Positions 48,374-59,981 are shown, counted from the first letter of the stretch. The stretch is 64,000 nucleotides of DNA from Molossus alvarezi (GCA_037176705.1 CM073893.1:29425182-29489181), one strand, 5' to 3'. Notes: generated by a model from the sequence alone, not told the origin. A program made the numbers and translations.

Positions 48374-48582
48374 AGCCTGGCCGTTGTGGCTCAGTGGATC
48401 TAGCTTCGTCCTATGGACTGAGATGTCCCGGTTTGATTCCCAGTGAGGGCTCATGTCCAGGTTGTGGGCTCAATCCCCACTGGGGGGCGTGCAGAAGGCA
48501 GTCAATCGATGTTTCTCTCCCACATTGATGTTTCTATCTCTCTCCCTTCCTCTCTCTCTGAAAAACCAATAAAAATATATTT
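48374..48582 (+). mobile_element. VES-type SINE, type B
   Basis: Head 'gcctggccgttgtggctcag', B box 'ggtttgattcccagtg', '(t)ggggggcgtgcagaagg' block, 3' end 'ctctctgaaaaaccaat'. Target duplications 'aaaaatttcagagaaag' (48357-48373) and 'aaaaacttcagagaaag' (48583-48599) match at 16 of 17 bases. Confidence 0.93.
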
Positions 48583-48599
48583 AAAAACTTCAGAGAAAG

Positions 48600-49524
48600 G
48601 TTGAGAAATATTACAAATATTCAGAAAATAAGGAGACATTAACGCAAAGTTTATTCTTAGATTAGTTTCTGGTGGAGAAAAAATAGCTTCTGAGAAAATT
48701 ATTCAGATAATTGATTGTCTTACTATATGGACTATGTATTAGATGATATAGTGTGTTCTTAGCAAGTCCACAAAAAAAGTATTTAAGAAAAAAATGGGCA
48801 AATTTCTCAAAATTGCTCTCAAATAGTTTAGGCAATATATATGTATGTATCTAGTTCTATAATTTTATCTAATTATACTCTATCTAGAAAATAAAGCAAA
48901 TAAGACAAAATGTAAAAAAAAGAAAATAAGTGTAAAGTATATACATAAATTCTTTGCAATATTCTTGAACTTATCTATGTTGATTATATCAAACAAAAAG
49001 TTACTCAAACAGACAAAATTGAAAGTTTGTTTAAAATACATGTAGCTTTGCCCTGTACTATTATTACTTTTAAAGTATGTTTTAGGAGCATACATGAAAT
49101 CCGTGGTCGTGAGTGAAAAGTGGTACCAGGACAGAAACTGGTACCATGTCTGCCCTTGTAATGTGGTGACTCATTAACTCACTAACTCCTTTCACAATTC
49201 TAGACATCACTTATATTGTGAGTGTTTTATAAGGTGATTATGCAATATATTTAGAGACCAGACAGAGAGTGTGTTGGGTAGAGAAATGAGGTAAGTCAGA
49301 AAGAGATGGCTAACATATATGCATCCAGTTGACTCAAAATTGGGAATTGTTAAACATTACATAATGATATCAACAATGTACAAGCTTCCAAAACAATTAA
49401 ATTATAACTAAAACAATTTTATGTGTTCTTAGGAAGGACGATGTTATTTAATGATATCTATTAGGCAAGCACTAGAAGTAAAATTAAGTAAGAAATAAAA
49501 GCTGTATTGCAATTTAAAAAAAAA
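48600..49524. other. AT-rich intergenic sequence, nothing assignable
   Basis: No supported feature. Confidence 0.5.
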
Positions 49525-49731
49525 CATTTTTTATTGATTTTAGAGAGAGAGAAAGGGGGAGAGAAAAAGAGATATAGAAATATCAATGAGAGAACACCGA
49601 TTGGCCACCTCCTGCATACCCCCACTGGGGATTGAGCCCACAAATTGGGCGTGTGCCCTGACCAGGAATTGAACCAGTGACCTCTTTGTGCTTTGGGTCA
49701 GTGCTCAACCACTGAGCCACACTGGCTGGGC
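49525..49731 (-). mobile_element. VES-type SINE, type B
   Basis: Minus strand. The head ends at 49731 ('gagccacactggctgggc' on the plus strand), the B box is recognisable ('ggaattgaaccagtg'), and the 3' end 'tttattgattttagagagag' follows the T tail at 49527-49535. Confidence 0.9.
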
Positions 49732-49739
49732 TTATTTTT

Positions 49740-51012
49740 ATTTTTTAATATTTGAATTTGGAATCATTAGAGTTTTTGTCAGTTGAGTATATGCATGTGT
49801 GCTGTGTGTGCATGTGTTATATGACTTTGAATAGTAACTGCTTTCTAAATATATCTATATTCTCTATTACTTTTCTTACCTATGTATAACAAAAATATAT
49901 AAAATAATAGTGGGTTGAATAAAGTGGAAGCTTTTCTCTTTGATGTGAAAACATCCTGAGCTTTTCAGGCCAGGGTGCCAGTTTCCTGTTTCCTTAGTGA
50001 CCCGAGTTTCCCAAGTTTGCACCAGCAGTTTTGTGACTGACTATTGAAAGCCAAGGCATCTAGCTGAGTTTAGGAGAGCATGGGGAATGTGAACATTTTT
50101 AATTGTTTTAAATAAAATATACTATTTATTATTAAATACAAATCTAATTATTATTTTTATCCATATTCGAGATATTGTAAAACACTCAGAATAGTGCCGA
50201 GTGTATAGTAAGCATTATGTAAACACCTGTTAAATAAACAAAATAAGTTATGGTTTATTCAAGAAACTGTGTCTTCACTTTTCTATAATTGCCATGAATA
50301 CAGAGCCTCGCACTTATTTAGGTTTTCTAAGTGATTTTGGCATGGCCAGTTCAAGGAATGATAAAGGTCACACAGATATATAGTCTGTACAGACATATTA
50401 AGCAACAGAACTGCAATCCAAAATGTAAAAATATAAGAAAACAGCCTCGAGAAAGGACAATTGATAAATTAAAATAACCTCTTCTTTCCAAGATGCTGAC
50501 ACGCTGACTCACATCAGAAACTCTTTTTAAGGGAAATGTCTTTGAAACCATAAATGACACAAATGTAAGTCTTGCAGGGTCTTTAGAGTTTCAGGCATTT
50601 TCTGGGAAACAAAAATTTTTTGTGCAATCTTTCATTAGTTCAAGCATCCAAAAAAAGGAGTAAGCAATAAAAGCAACATATGAACTCTTTGAATTAATTT
50701 ACTTGCATTTGTAATTTCTTTGGAAAAGTTTTTGTGATTCACATTGATGAAAACATTTACATCTTTGTGGTATTCATAAAGACATTAATTTTTCTAAAGT
50801 GAAAACACTTCCTATCCGCTTCCCCTACATTCATTGCCATTTATTGTTACTTTTTGTTTATGGTCTGTTAGTCGGTATCAGGCCATGGGGCAGTGTTCAT
50901 ATTCAAGTAAATTTATATTAATTTTGCAATAAGATTTTTGAGACATGGTGCCTCCTGATTTATTAAAGTCAACTTATAAATGAATTAATGTTCATCATTA
51001 ATTACATCAAAA
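49740..51012. other. Intergenic sequence, nothing assignable
   Basis: AT-rich with no gene or family-level repeat recognised. Confidence 0.5.
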
Positions 51013-51023
51013 TAAGTCATTTA

Positions 51024-51237
51024 GCCCTGGCCCTCAGTGGTTAGAGTGGCAGCCTGCGGTCCAGAGAGACCCGGGTTTAGTTCCCGCTAAGGGCATGTAC
51101 CTTGGGTCGTGCAGGTGGCAACCACTTGATGTGTCCCTTTCATGTCGATGTTTCTCTCTCTCTCTCTCTCCTCCTCCCACTCTATCTGAATGAAAAATGA
51201 AAAAATGTCCTCAGGTGAGGATAGAAAAAAATAAAAA
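51024..51237 (+). mobile_element. VES-type SINE, type A, with internal deletions
   Basis: The head lacks about 10 bp in the A-box region ('gccctggccctcagtggtt') and the body lacks about 25 bp after 'catgtacctt'. The target duplication 'aagtcattta' is exact (51014-51023 and 51238-51247). The 3' end 'gtcctcaggtgaggat' is intact. Confidence 0.9.
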
Positions 51238-51247
51238 AGTCATTTAT

Positions 51248-52205
51248 TTTTTCTGACATTACTTATTATCTATTTATTTTCCTACAATGAACTTTATTAG
51301 TATATTTCTCTTTTTTTTCTTTTTCAAGTAGTTCAGACTTCCTAAATATTCAGTGGTTGAAAATAATTTTGGTAGATAACTAACACATTTTGCCCCCTTT
51401 TTTGTTAACAAAATCCAAATTTTGTTCCAGTACCCAGACGTCATTAGATTCAGAATATGTATAGCACAAATGCCAATTCAAAAAGGGAATTACAATTGTT
51501 CTATTGTGACATGAAGTCCAACTGTACTTGGCAATAAAAGTAAGACACAAAGATACATGCAATAATCTGGGCAATGTTATCACAGGGAAATATATTGACA
51601 ATATTATTTAGTTTGATTTTGCTTGTTCATTATAGAATACACTCCTTTCTGAAAAGTTATATTCAGATACACATATCATTCTTGGTTCTGAAGTAGTTGT
51701 CTTAAGAACATTAGAAAAATTACTTTGGAGGGAAAAAATGCTGAAAAAGGCAACTGAAAAAAAAAAGCACACAGAAAAAAATTGTACTTTTGAAAACAAT
51801 GTTGAGCTATGTATTAGTCATAATGAAACTTTCTGGCTTCTAGAATTTTGATATCACTTAAAATAATTTCATTTGCGTTTTTGTTTTTGAGGCTGAGCAT
51901 ATTTTTAAATATACCACAATAAAATGTAATATTTTTATTTACAATCATTCTTTGTCCACAGGAACATATTCTACAGCACAAAAATCTCTGGTTTCAGGAA
52001 AAAGGCAAAATCCCAAAACTAAGTACATCAACAGTTAATGACACTTTTTTAAGTCTCATAGAATTCAAAGGTGTTTAAGTCCTAAAATGATTCTAAATAT
52101 AAAGATATAATAAAAGATAATAAACTTTATTTAAATAAGGGTGGAAATAAATGTAATAGAGAAAAATATGTGCTGTTTATTAATATAAAATATGTATGTG
52201 CCAAC
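51248..52205. other. AT-rich intergenic sequence, nothing assignable
   Basis: No gene or repeat was recognised. Confidence 0.5.
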
Positions 52206-52625
52206 TGTTCTGTTCAAAAGAGTAGCCATTAGCCATATGTGGCTATTTACATTTAAAGCAATTGTTATAAATAAATTTTAAAATGTAGTTTCTCAGTAAC
52301 ATTACACACATTTCAAGTGCTCAGTAGTGAAATGTCAAATGTGGCTAGACACTTCCATGTTGCATAATCCACACCTAGAATATTTTCAGAAAGTTTTATT
52401 GGATAGCAACTGTCTAAATCAAGGGTCAGCCAATGATGATGCACAGACCATCATCTATTTTTGTAAATAAAATGTTGCTTATGACATCTATGTTCATCCA
52501 TTTATGTCTTATCCTGGAAGCTTTCACACTACATTGGCCAAATCAAGTAGTTGCAACAGAGACCATGTGAACTGCAAAGCCCAAAATAGTGATAATTGCA
52601 ATTTAAAAATATAGATTTGCTGGAG
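52206..52625. mobile_element. Two old DNA-transposon remnants (hAT-Charlie type)
   Basis: 52220-52410 has the 'agccatatgtggctatttac' and 'catttcaagtgctcagtag' blocks of an old mammalian hAT MITE. 52420-52600 has 'caagggtcagccaatgatg', 'tttttgtaaataaaatgtt' and 'gttgcaacagagaccatgtg', as in another old hAT-type repeat. Subfamilies are not assigned. Confidence 0.6.
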
Positions 52626-52649
52626 CATGATCTAAACAATAGTCTAAAC

Positions 52650-52932
52650 CAACAATTTTCAACCTTTTTCATCTCATGGCACACATAAACTAATTACTAA
52701 AATTCTGTGGCACCCCAAAAATATATATTTTGTCAATCTGACCAAAAAAAAAGGGTATAATTTTGATTCATTCACACTGGATGGCCATTATTGTGTTGGT
52801 TGTTATCATTTTTTAATTTGACCATCTAAGGTAAAAGAGGTCAATGTTCTTGACTAAATAGTCAGGTATTGCATGTTTTAAAAATTCTAGAGGCACACCA
52901 ATGTGCTGTGGGACACTGTTTGAAAATTGCTG
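52650..52932 (+). mobile_element. hAT-type miniature transposon (copy 2)
   Basis: A 283-bp unit with terminal inverted repeats: left 'caacaattttcaacc', right (reverse complement) 'cagcaattttcaaac'. The 8-bp target duplication 'gtctaaac' is exact (52642-52649 and 52933-52940). The interior is a clear relative of copy 1 at 29667-29950 in the same orientation. It is non-coding. Confidence 0.93.
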
Positions 52933-52940
52933 GTCTAAAC

Positions 52941-54464
52941 AAAATAAAACATAGATTAAATATAATAACTACATGTAAACATTCTTAAAGAGTAAAGCAT
53001 ACATTTAATTGTTACAAATATTTAAAGAATACATTGATTTTAATCATATATATATTCATTAATTCTCACAGTAATCTGCATAAAAATTACAACTTTGTTT
53101 ATATTTAGAAGTATATAAAATAAAAAATCTAAACTTCAATTTAAAAGCATAAAAACATAATCTTATGTTTCCTTTAGACCTTGGCATATTTCACAAACTC
53201 ATTTCTTATCTATTTATAAAGTTCTGATATTTTCCAAAGGGATTGGTTTTGCCATAGTTTCAAAAGATAATTTTTCATATTGTCAATTTTTAGAAATAAG
53301 GCTAATTTAAAGAGAATCATATTTTGCACCTGCTCATTTTCCATGTCTGTAGGATGCAAATTGATTTGGATGTATAGTTTTATCATTGTGAGAAAACCAC
53401 AAATCTCTTCTGTTTCCTGGATAATAAACATGTTTTATAATCAGAAAAGCTGATTAAAGAGAAATTGACTTATACCCACCAATGATGTATTTTGGGAATT
53501 TCTAAAATTATAAGAAATATGTTTTTTCCCCCAAACTCCTATAATTTTGACACTAAGTTTTGCTTAGAAGCTAAGATCTGTTTTAAGATCTGTTTAGAAG
53601 TCAGTGTAAGCATGTAGAGTAGGAAACACCAGAATGTGATACAGTATGAGAATTATCAGTTGTCCATCACCCCTTTAGAAAATGTGATGTACCGATGAAG
53701 GACTCCAGTTTCTCAATCAAAATTCCTTGTTTTGAGTTTTCATTTGCACTTCTCTCACTTACTAATTGGGTCCAGAGCAATAGATGAGGGTATGAGCTAA
53801 GATGTGGTAACAAATGAAAAAAAAGCATCGCAGTGACTTAACTAAGAATAATGTTTATTCCTCAATTACATACAATCTAGAACTGAGCAGTATTGAGCAG
53901 TCCATATGGATGGCACATCTGCTCAGCGAGGTCTTTCATGGTAACGAGATATTTTTGTTCGTTTTTTCCACTTTGGTATTGCCCCATTCTCATGGTCAAA
54001 ACCGGACTTGACCTAGTCTGCTTTGTACCTGGCTGGAAGAGTTAGAACAGTGGGATAGTAGACAACGTCCTTTTAAGCAAATTTAGCGCATCACAAATAA
54101 TTACATCCCACTGGTTGGAACAGAGTTAAAAAGACATAAATATTTTCAAAGAAGGATTGGAGTTTTAGTACCTAGCTAATAATGTCTAGTTTGAGAAAGT
54201 TATATTGGAAAACCATTGTTGTTTTACAATTTCCTCATCTTCAAATTGTATATTTCTGGATTTCTTGTGGTAAGTGACCATGTCAATGTATGCAAAATGC
54301 TTGGGGAAGCACTTGAAAAATCCTGAGCCCTCTATATTTTTACATCTTATTTTTTTTATGTAATTCTTTTTTTTTTTTTTCTGTGGGCTGCTTTAGTATA
54401 TTAGAGATTTTAAATAGAATTAAAACTTTTATTTATTTTATTTTATTTTATTTTTTTATTTATT
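52941..54464. other. AT-rich intergenic sequence, nothing assignable
   Basis: No gene or repeat was named. A T-rich run lies at 54368-54380, and a ttta/tttta stretch at 54428-54464 precedes the next SINE. Confidence 0.5.
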
Positions 54465-54665
54465 GGCTGGTGTGGCTCAGTTGGTTGGGTGTCTTCTCAT
54501 GCACAGAAAGGTTGCTTGTTCCACTACGGGTCAGGGCAGGTGTCCAGGTTTCCGGTTCCATCCCCAGTAGGGGTCATGCAGGAAGCAGCTGATGAATAAT
54601 TCACTTTCACATCGGTGTTTTTCTCTCCCTCTCCCTTATTCTCTTTCAAAAAATCAATGTACAAA
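54465..54665 (+). mobile_element. VES-type SINE, type B, diverged
   Basis: Head 'ggctggtgtggctcagttgg', B-box region 'gcttgttccactacggg', '(g)taggggtcatgcaggaag' block and 3' end 'caaaaaatcaatg'. Confidence 0.85.
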
Positions 54666-54674
54666 ACTTGAATT

Positions 54675-54920
54675 TCTCTGGTCGTTTTGGCTCAGCGGTT
54701 AGACCATCAGCCCTTGGAGCAAAGGGTCACAGGTTTAATTCCCGGTCACAGCACGTACCTGTTGCAGGTTGTGTCTTGGCCCTGGTTGGGGTCATGCGGG
54801 AGGCAAACAATTGATGTGTCTCTCTCACAGCAAAGTGTCTTGCTCTTTCTCTCTTTCTGCCTCCCTTCCACTCTATGTAAAAATCAATGGAAAAATATTC
54901 CCGAGTGAGGATTAACAACA
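54675..54920 (+). mobile_element. VES-type SINE, type A, diverged
   Basis: Head 'ctctggtcgttttggctcag', B box 'ggtttaattcccggtc', body with 'catgcgggaggcaaacaatt', 3' end 'tattcccgagtgaggatt'. It lies 10 bp after the type B SINE in the same orientation. Confidence 0.88.
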
Positions 54921-55389
54921 ACACTCTTTTATCAATTTCTTTATAATAAAAAGTGAAAGATCACTAACCAAATTAATTATCAATTAATGACATACTGAAG
55001 TCTCTTATTGAAAGAATATTGTAGAACTTTAAATTTAATGGATTTTTAAATTGGTGTTCCAGTATACCACATCTGTGCCTTTGTGAACTATTGTATTATG
55101 AAGGAACATTTCAAGTTGTCTGGGAGAATAATTAAACTATTAAATAAACAAGGATATAGTACTATAAGTGTCTTGAAAATTCTAGGTGAAGAGGATAAAA
55201 ATATATGATTTAAACTCAAATTTTGAAAATAAGTATAAGTGAGGTAAAAACAGAATTTTACTTGATAAGGCAAAGGATAAATGGCAATAGAATTTAGCAT
55301 TCTGTTACCAGAAACTGTATTTAATTTTCTTATTTGAGAACCCACGGTTAAGCAGCTAACCTCCTTGGGCATCACCAGGTTCTCATGTT
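54921..55389. other. Intergenic sequence, nothing assignable
   Basis: AT-rich. The minus-strand frame 55088-55375 has no recognisable relative. Confidence 0.5.
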
Positions 55390-55402
55390 AAAGAACCAAG
55401 GA

Positions 55403-55640
55403 GTCCTGGCCAGTTTGGCTCAGCGGTTAGAGCGTCGGCCCGCGGACCCGAGAGTCCCAGGTTCGATTCCCGCCTTTAAGGACATGTACCTTGATTGCAG
55501 TTTGTCCCCGGCCCCAGCTGGGGTTGTGTGGATGGTAGCCAGTCGATGTTTCTCTCTCTCTCTTCCTCCCTCTCTCCCTCCTGCTCTATCTGTAGATAAA
55601 TGCAAAAATGTCCTCTGGTGAGGATAAAAAAAAAAAAAAA
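55403..55640 (+). mobile_element. VES-type SINE, type A, young-looking
   Basis: Head near consensus ('gcggttagagcgtcggcc'), B box 'ggttcgattcccgcc', 3' end 'gtcctctggtgaggat', long A tail. The flanks 'aaagaaccaagga' (55390-55402) and an 'aacaagga' after the tail are probable target duplications. Confidence 0.92.
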
Positions 55641-55651
55641 AAAAACAAGGA

Positions 55652-56061
55652 AAAAACCCTGTTCTTTTGAGCAGAGGGTGGTGGGGAACAAAAGCCGTTT
55701 TGAAATAGTTCTAGTACATTCTCCATAACAAAGACCTACTCAGCAAGAACAAAGACTTAACCAGAACCTTACTCAATCTGGGTTAAAAAAAAAAAAAAAA
55801 TTCTATTCCAGTGCATGCTAGCCTTTCTATTTTAACTGAGGCAATGAACAAATGACATGAAACATTTGTGAAGGCAAGAACTCAGTAATACAAAGATCCA
55901 TGTGGCAATAGACTAGAGTTTGAGATATCAGAAAAAAATCATGTTTGTCTTAATTCAGACATAGTTATATCAAGAAAATTATAGCTACAGGAGTATACAT
56001 GGTTAGTACACACACACACATTTATTTCTGTGTTCTGTCAGCTAAAAGGGCTGAAAGAAAT
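55652..56061. other. Intergenic sequence, nothing assignable
   Basis: Includes an A run at 55784-55799 and a short (CA) run near 56010-56021. Confidence 0.5.
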
Positions 56062-56312
56062 TGTTATGGAGAAGACTCAGACAGAACAGTGGAAGAAGTG
56101 AAAAGGTCCCTTTATTTACGCATGTGGACCCAGAGGAGGCGGCATCCAAATTCTGGGCCCTGAGGTGTAGGGCGCACCTAGCTTTGTAGTGGCCAGGAGG
56201 GGCAGTCTTTGGGTGGGAAAGCGGTAAGCAACTTACAGAAGCAGGAGCAAAAGGGGTCATGTCATTTCTAAGATGGTGGCTCAATTAAAATGATGGTTTA
56301 CTTCCTCTATTA
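56062..56312 (-). repeat. 3' LTR of the provirus
   Basis: About 251 bp, matching the LTR at 60599-60844 over its length. Shared blocks include 'gcatgtggacccagagga', 'ccaaattctgggcc' and 'gatggctcaattaaaatg'-like sequence. It lies directly next to the polypurine tract. Confidence 0.93.
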
Positions 56313-56323
56313 TTCCCCCTTTT
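56313..56323 (-). promoter_or_regulatory. Polypurine tract
   Basis: On the minus strand 'aaaagggggaa' abuts the 3' LTR. This is where plus-strand DNA synthesis of a retrovirus starts, and it fixes both the orientation and the LTR edge. Confidence 0.9.
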
Positions 56324-57060
56324 GATGCTATTAGCTGCTATTGCTGCCAATTGCATCATGATACAGATCTCCATAATCTGGGTCTTCAGACCTTTCTAGG
56401 AGTTGATATCTGTACTGATACTGCTGCAGGGCCAGTATTTTAGCCATGGCCCACCTGGTTACAGTGGACTATGGTCCGTATTATGAGATACGCCAACAAA
56501 CCTGTCTACCCGGGCCTGACACTTCTGACTCTGGTATCCAATGGTCCCTCCCAATTTCCCCATCATGTATAATTTATTGTCCCAGACACATGTGGGGGGC
56601 ACAGCCTGGTCGCTACCTGGGAGAAGCATTATAGGCATTTCGTGGGCATAGCAGTGGCATATGTGAAGGGTGATGCAAGGAATTTATAACTTGCTACTCC
56701 TCCTGCAAGTCCTATCCTTTCTGCAGGCTTGCTACATTTACATACAAGGGCTTGAATTGGGGCAGGGTCTGCTAAGCAAACCATACTAAGTATCCAAAAG
56801 CACAGACAAGCCCAAGATATGTTCTCCGGAGAGCCAGTCGCTTCCAGGTGTTCCATTTTGTTGGGGCTACAGTCATCCGTCCAATTCCTAAGATTATAGC
56901 AAAACTTCCCACTGCTGTCAGGTACCATCCTGGGCAATTGTCCATTCCTCTGAGCCTCCGTCAATGCCTGGTTTCCTTTTCAGCTTCAGGGTCGGCAACC
57001 ATGGCGGCTGGTCCTCTGGGTCCCCGTCCATCCTCCTGGAATCTGCTGGGTCCGTTGCCC
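56324..57060 (-). pseudogene. env: env remnant (start and tail only)
   Basis: Minus-strand frame 56629-56964 follows the end of pol and has a hydrophobic stretch with 'ISWACLCFWILSMVCLA', consistent with an env signal peptide. About 56330-56460 reads like a short cytoplasmic tail rich in Gln and Tyr, ending just before the polypurine tract. The surface and transmembrane core, about 1.5 kb in related viruses, is absent, so no envelope protein can be made. The env assignment rests mainly on position. Confidence 0.6.
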
Positions 57061-57089
57061 TCTTGGCTTGGCTGTGATGGATCCAGGGG

Positions 57090-58069
57090 GTGATTCCTGC
57101 AACCTTAAGTGTGGTAGGGGTTGTTAGTATGACAAGGTGGCGCCTGGTCCATGTGAGTTGGAGGGGTTCCTTTTTCCAGGTTTTAATCCATAAATAGTCC
57201 CCTGGTTTATGTGAGTGGCCTGGCCCCCCTCGTGGTAAGGGTCCTTGGCCTAATCTGGCTTGATGTAAGTGTTTCCCCTAGCTTCTGGGGGTACTTAGTC
57301 TGCCCTGCTTCCCTATAATTCGAAGCTCTCCTCTAGGTAGGGGTAGTATGGCTGGCGGCTCCCATAAACTAACTCAAATGGTGTATGCCCTGTGGCATTA
57401 GGGGCGTTTCATACCCTGAATAATGCTAAGGGTAGCAGGTCTGGCCAGGGCAGGTCGGTCTCCTGATGGAACTTTGCAAGGGTTTCTTTTAGAGTCCAGT
57501 TCATGCGTTCTACCTTTCCTGAAGTCTGAGGGTGATAGGCAGTGTGTAGCTTCCAAGTAATTTTAATTGTGTGGCTAGTTCCCGGAGCACTTTTGCAACA
57601 AACGCTGGCCCGTTGTCACTGCCAGTGGTCATAGGCAACCCAAAGTGGGGGATAATTTCCCTGAGGAGGGTCTTGACTACCTCTCTGCTTTTTCTGTCCC
57701 GGTGGGGAATGCTTCTACCCATCCAGAGAAAGTACAGACTAATACAAGTAAGTATCTGTATCCCCGGCTTGGCCTGATCTCAGTAAAATCGATCTGTAGG
57801 TCATCAAAAGGCTGTTGCCCCCTGTGTTGTATTCCGGGAAGCCTTTTCAAGTGACCTGCTGCATTGTTCCTGGCACAGGCCAGGCACTGAGCCGCTACCG
57901 CTGCACATAGTCCAGACATGTTAGGGACGTAGTAACACCTCCCGAGTAAGGCCTCTAGAGAGGTTTTCCCCAGGTGTATGAGGGCCTGGCACTGCCTGAC
58001 GAGATTGCTGGCCTGGCCTTGGGGTATATAGAGCTGTTCATGCAGCAGTTTCCATATGCCGGTGGGCAT
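57090..58069 (-). pseudogene. pol: pol integrase remnant
   Basis: Integrase inserts viral DNA into the host genome. The frame 57677-58069 holds the zinc-binding N-terminal domain (His before 'LGKTSL', then 'CLACAR') and the first catalytic Asp in 'DLQIDFTE'. The frame 57510-57722 holds the second catalytic Asp in 'SDNGPAF'. The change of frame falls near 57700, and another lies near 57560, before the catalytic Glu region. C-terminal integrase sequence, without an intact frame, continues to about 57090. Confidence 0.9.
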
Positions 58070-58930
58070 TCAGAGGCAGTTTTCTTGTATATCCCATTTC
58101 TGTTCCTCCGGGGTGTAGTCTGGCTGATTGAGGTTCAGTTCTAATAGGGTACCTTCTATGGCTAGGGTATTTGTTGGGGCCTCCCTTTCTGTAGCTGCTG
58201 CCTGATCTGCCCTTCTGTTCCCTCGGGCTACTTCTGTCTCCCTTCTGGCGGCCCCTGCAATGCATTACTGCTCCTCCCTGAAGGGCCCAGACTGCTTCTA
58301 GCAGTCAGAGTATTTCTGCCTTGTTTTTAATTTCTTTCCCCTCAGCTGTTTAGAGTCCTCTCTCTCTGTAGCTTGCCCCATGAATGTGTATGGTGGCAAA
58401 GGCCTACCGAGAGTCTGTGTAAATATTGACCCTTTTTCCTTCTGCCATTTCGAGTGCCCTAATTAATGCCCACAGTTCTGCCCTTTGGGCGGACCAGCCG
58501 GCCGGCAGGGGCTTTGCTTCAATTATTTTCTCCTTGTCCACACAGCGTACCCTCCATGCGTTTCCCCTCAGTCATGTACCTGCTCCCATCGGTGTAGAGC
58601 GTTGTCTGGCCTGTCTAGGGGCTGGTCCCGCAGGTCCGGTCGGCTGGCATGACCTCCGCAGCTGTCTCGAGGCAGTCGTGGTCTGGTTCTCCCAGCTCCG
58701 CAGGGAGGAACGTAGCCGGGTTTATTCACCAGACAGGCTGACTTTCACTTGAGGATTCTCATGGAGAAGTCCCTGGTCCTGTGTCAATCTCGGGTTGGAG
58801 AGCCATTTGTGTCCCTGTCCAGCCAGAAGGCTAGATACCGCATGGGGAACAAATATGTCGATCTCTTACCCAAGTGTTAGTTTGTCTGCCTCCTGGAAGA
58901 GAGAGACAGCTGCAGCTCTGGCCCTCAGGC
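58070..58930 (-). pseudogene. pol: pol connection and RNase H remnant
   Basis: The 'YTDSRYAFATI' RNase H motif is readable near 58394-58430, and a connection-domain stretch with 'PHAVSSLLAG' near 58810-58850. Both have stops between them. There is no reverse-transcriptase active-site sequence upstream, because gag capsid sequence begins immediately at about 58930-58945. Confidence 0.85.
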
Positions 58931-58935
58931 AGGGC

Positions 58936-59495
58936 AGCCAGCCTGCTCTACATTGTCCAGAAGGGCATCCCTGTATCTCTGAAGCACAACGCTTTCTTCT
59001 TCTGAGTGGCGGTCCCAGTCAGGTTGGGCCTCAGGTGCTGCTGCTCTTGCCCATTGGGCTGGGTCTAAAGTGCCCATGGGCACCGTGGTCTCTAGATATC
59101 GGTGGGCTTCCTGGAGAATGCGCCTTCGCTCCTCGGTGTTGAACAGTGTGAGGAGTAGCTATCAGCGGTTGTACCAGGTGGGACGATGCCATCTGCATGA
59201 TGGACTCCATAAGGTCAATCAGGGCCTGGGGTTTCTCCAAGTAGGACAGAGTGTGGTGCTTCCAGTTTAAGAGGTCAGTGGTGGTGAACAGTTGGTAATA
59301 AACGATGGTTTGTCCTGGCTGCTTGGTACCATCTGGCCCAATTTGGGGGCAGGGGGGCTGGGTATCCCTGAGAGGCATCTGGAGTGGCTGCTGTTGTTGG
59401 TGCCTTGTCAAGACCAGGGAGGCAGGGGGCACTTCTGGGGCTGGTGAGACAGATAGTGGCGGAGTATTAATTTTGGGGGCCTGGGGGGCCATCTC
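58936..59495 (-). pseudogene. gag: gag p12-like and capsid remnant
   Basis: Frame 59031-59492 has a Pro/Gln-rich p12-like part and then a gammaretroviral capsid N-terminus ('TTTDLLNWKHHTLSYLEKP'). Capsid similarity continues in a shifted frame to about 58940 ('PDWD' and 'RYRDALL' landmarks) and then stops at the deletion joint with pol. The major homology region and nucleocapsid are absent. Confidence 0.88.
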
Positions 59496-59573
59496 AGGTA
59501 CATATGGGAGGGTAAGTGGATGGGCAGTTCTTCCTCTGGGTCATCTTTGAGAATGGGGGGTCAGCGTGCCTCC

Positions 59574-59981
59574 TTAGATTGAGCCACGAGGACATGGGCA
59601 GGGACTGCCCGCGTTTGGCAAGGTGAGGTCCTTTACTTTGTTCCAGTTACCCCTGCCAATGTCAGCTTCTGCCCAGCACAGCACTGGAGCCACTTGAGCT
59701 AGTTCCTGCCATCTATCTATGTAGATGTACTGGTCTGGGTGTCCTGGCCTCCCTGTTACTATCAGATGTACTGCCTGTATGATTCCTAGATTGAGGGTTC
59801 CCTCCTGGGGCCAGCCTACCCCAAAATTAGACCATTCCACTGAACAGAAGGTTTTCAACTGGCTCGGGGTCATGCTCGGATCCTGGCCCCGGAACCGATC
59901 AAAATTCTGCAACATGCAGTCGAGTACTGTTGATAGGCCTCCTCTTATGGTTTTTCCTCCTGTAAAGGTGCAGACAGACAA
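59574..59981 (-). pseudogene. gag: gag matrix remnant
   Basis: 135 open codons with the matrix landmarks 'CSVEWSNFGVGWPQEGT' and 'GHPDQYIYIDRWQELA'. Matrix targets Gag to the membrane. A TAA stop at 59574-59576 (minus strand) ends the frame before the capsid part, which is in the same frame. The N-terminal myristoylation glycine is not obvious. Confidence 0.9.

Noticed and set aside
11220..55640. SINE heads as functional tRNA genes
   Set aside because: The A and B boxes are present, but the heads do not fold into a full tRNA acceptor/anticodon layout, continue into SINE bodies or A tails, and carry target duplications.
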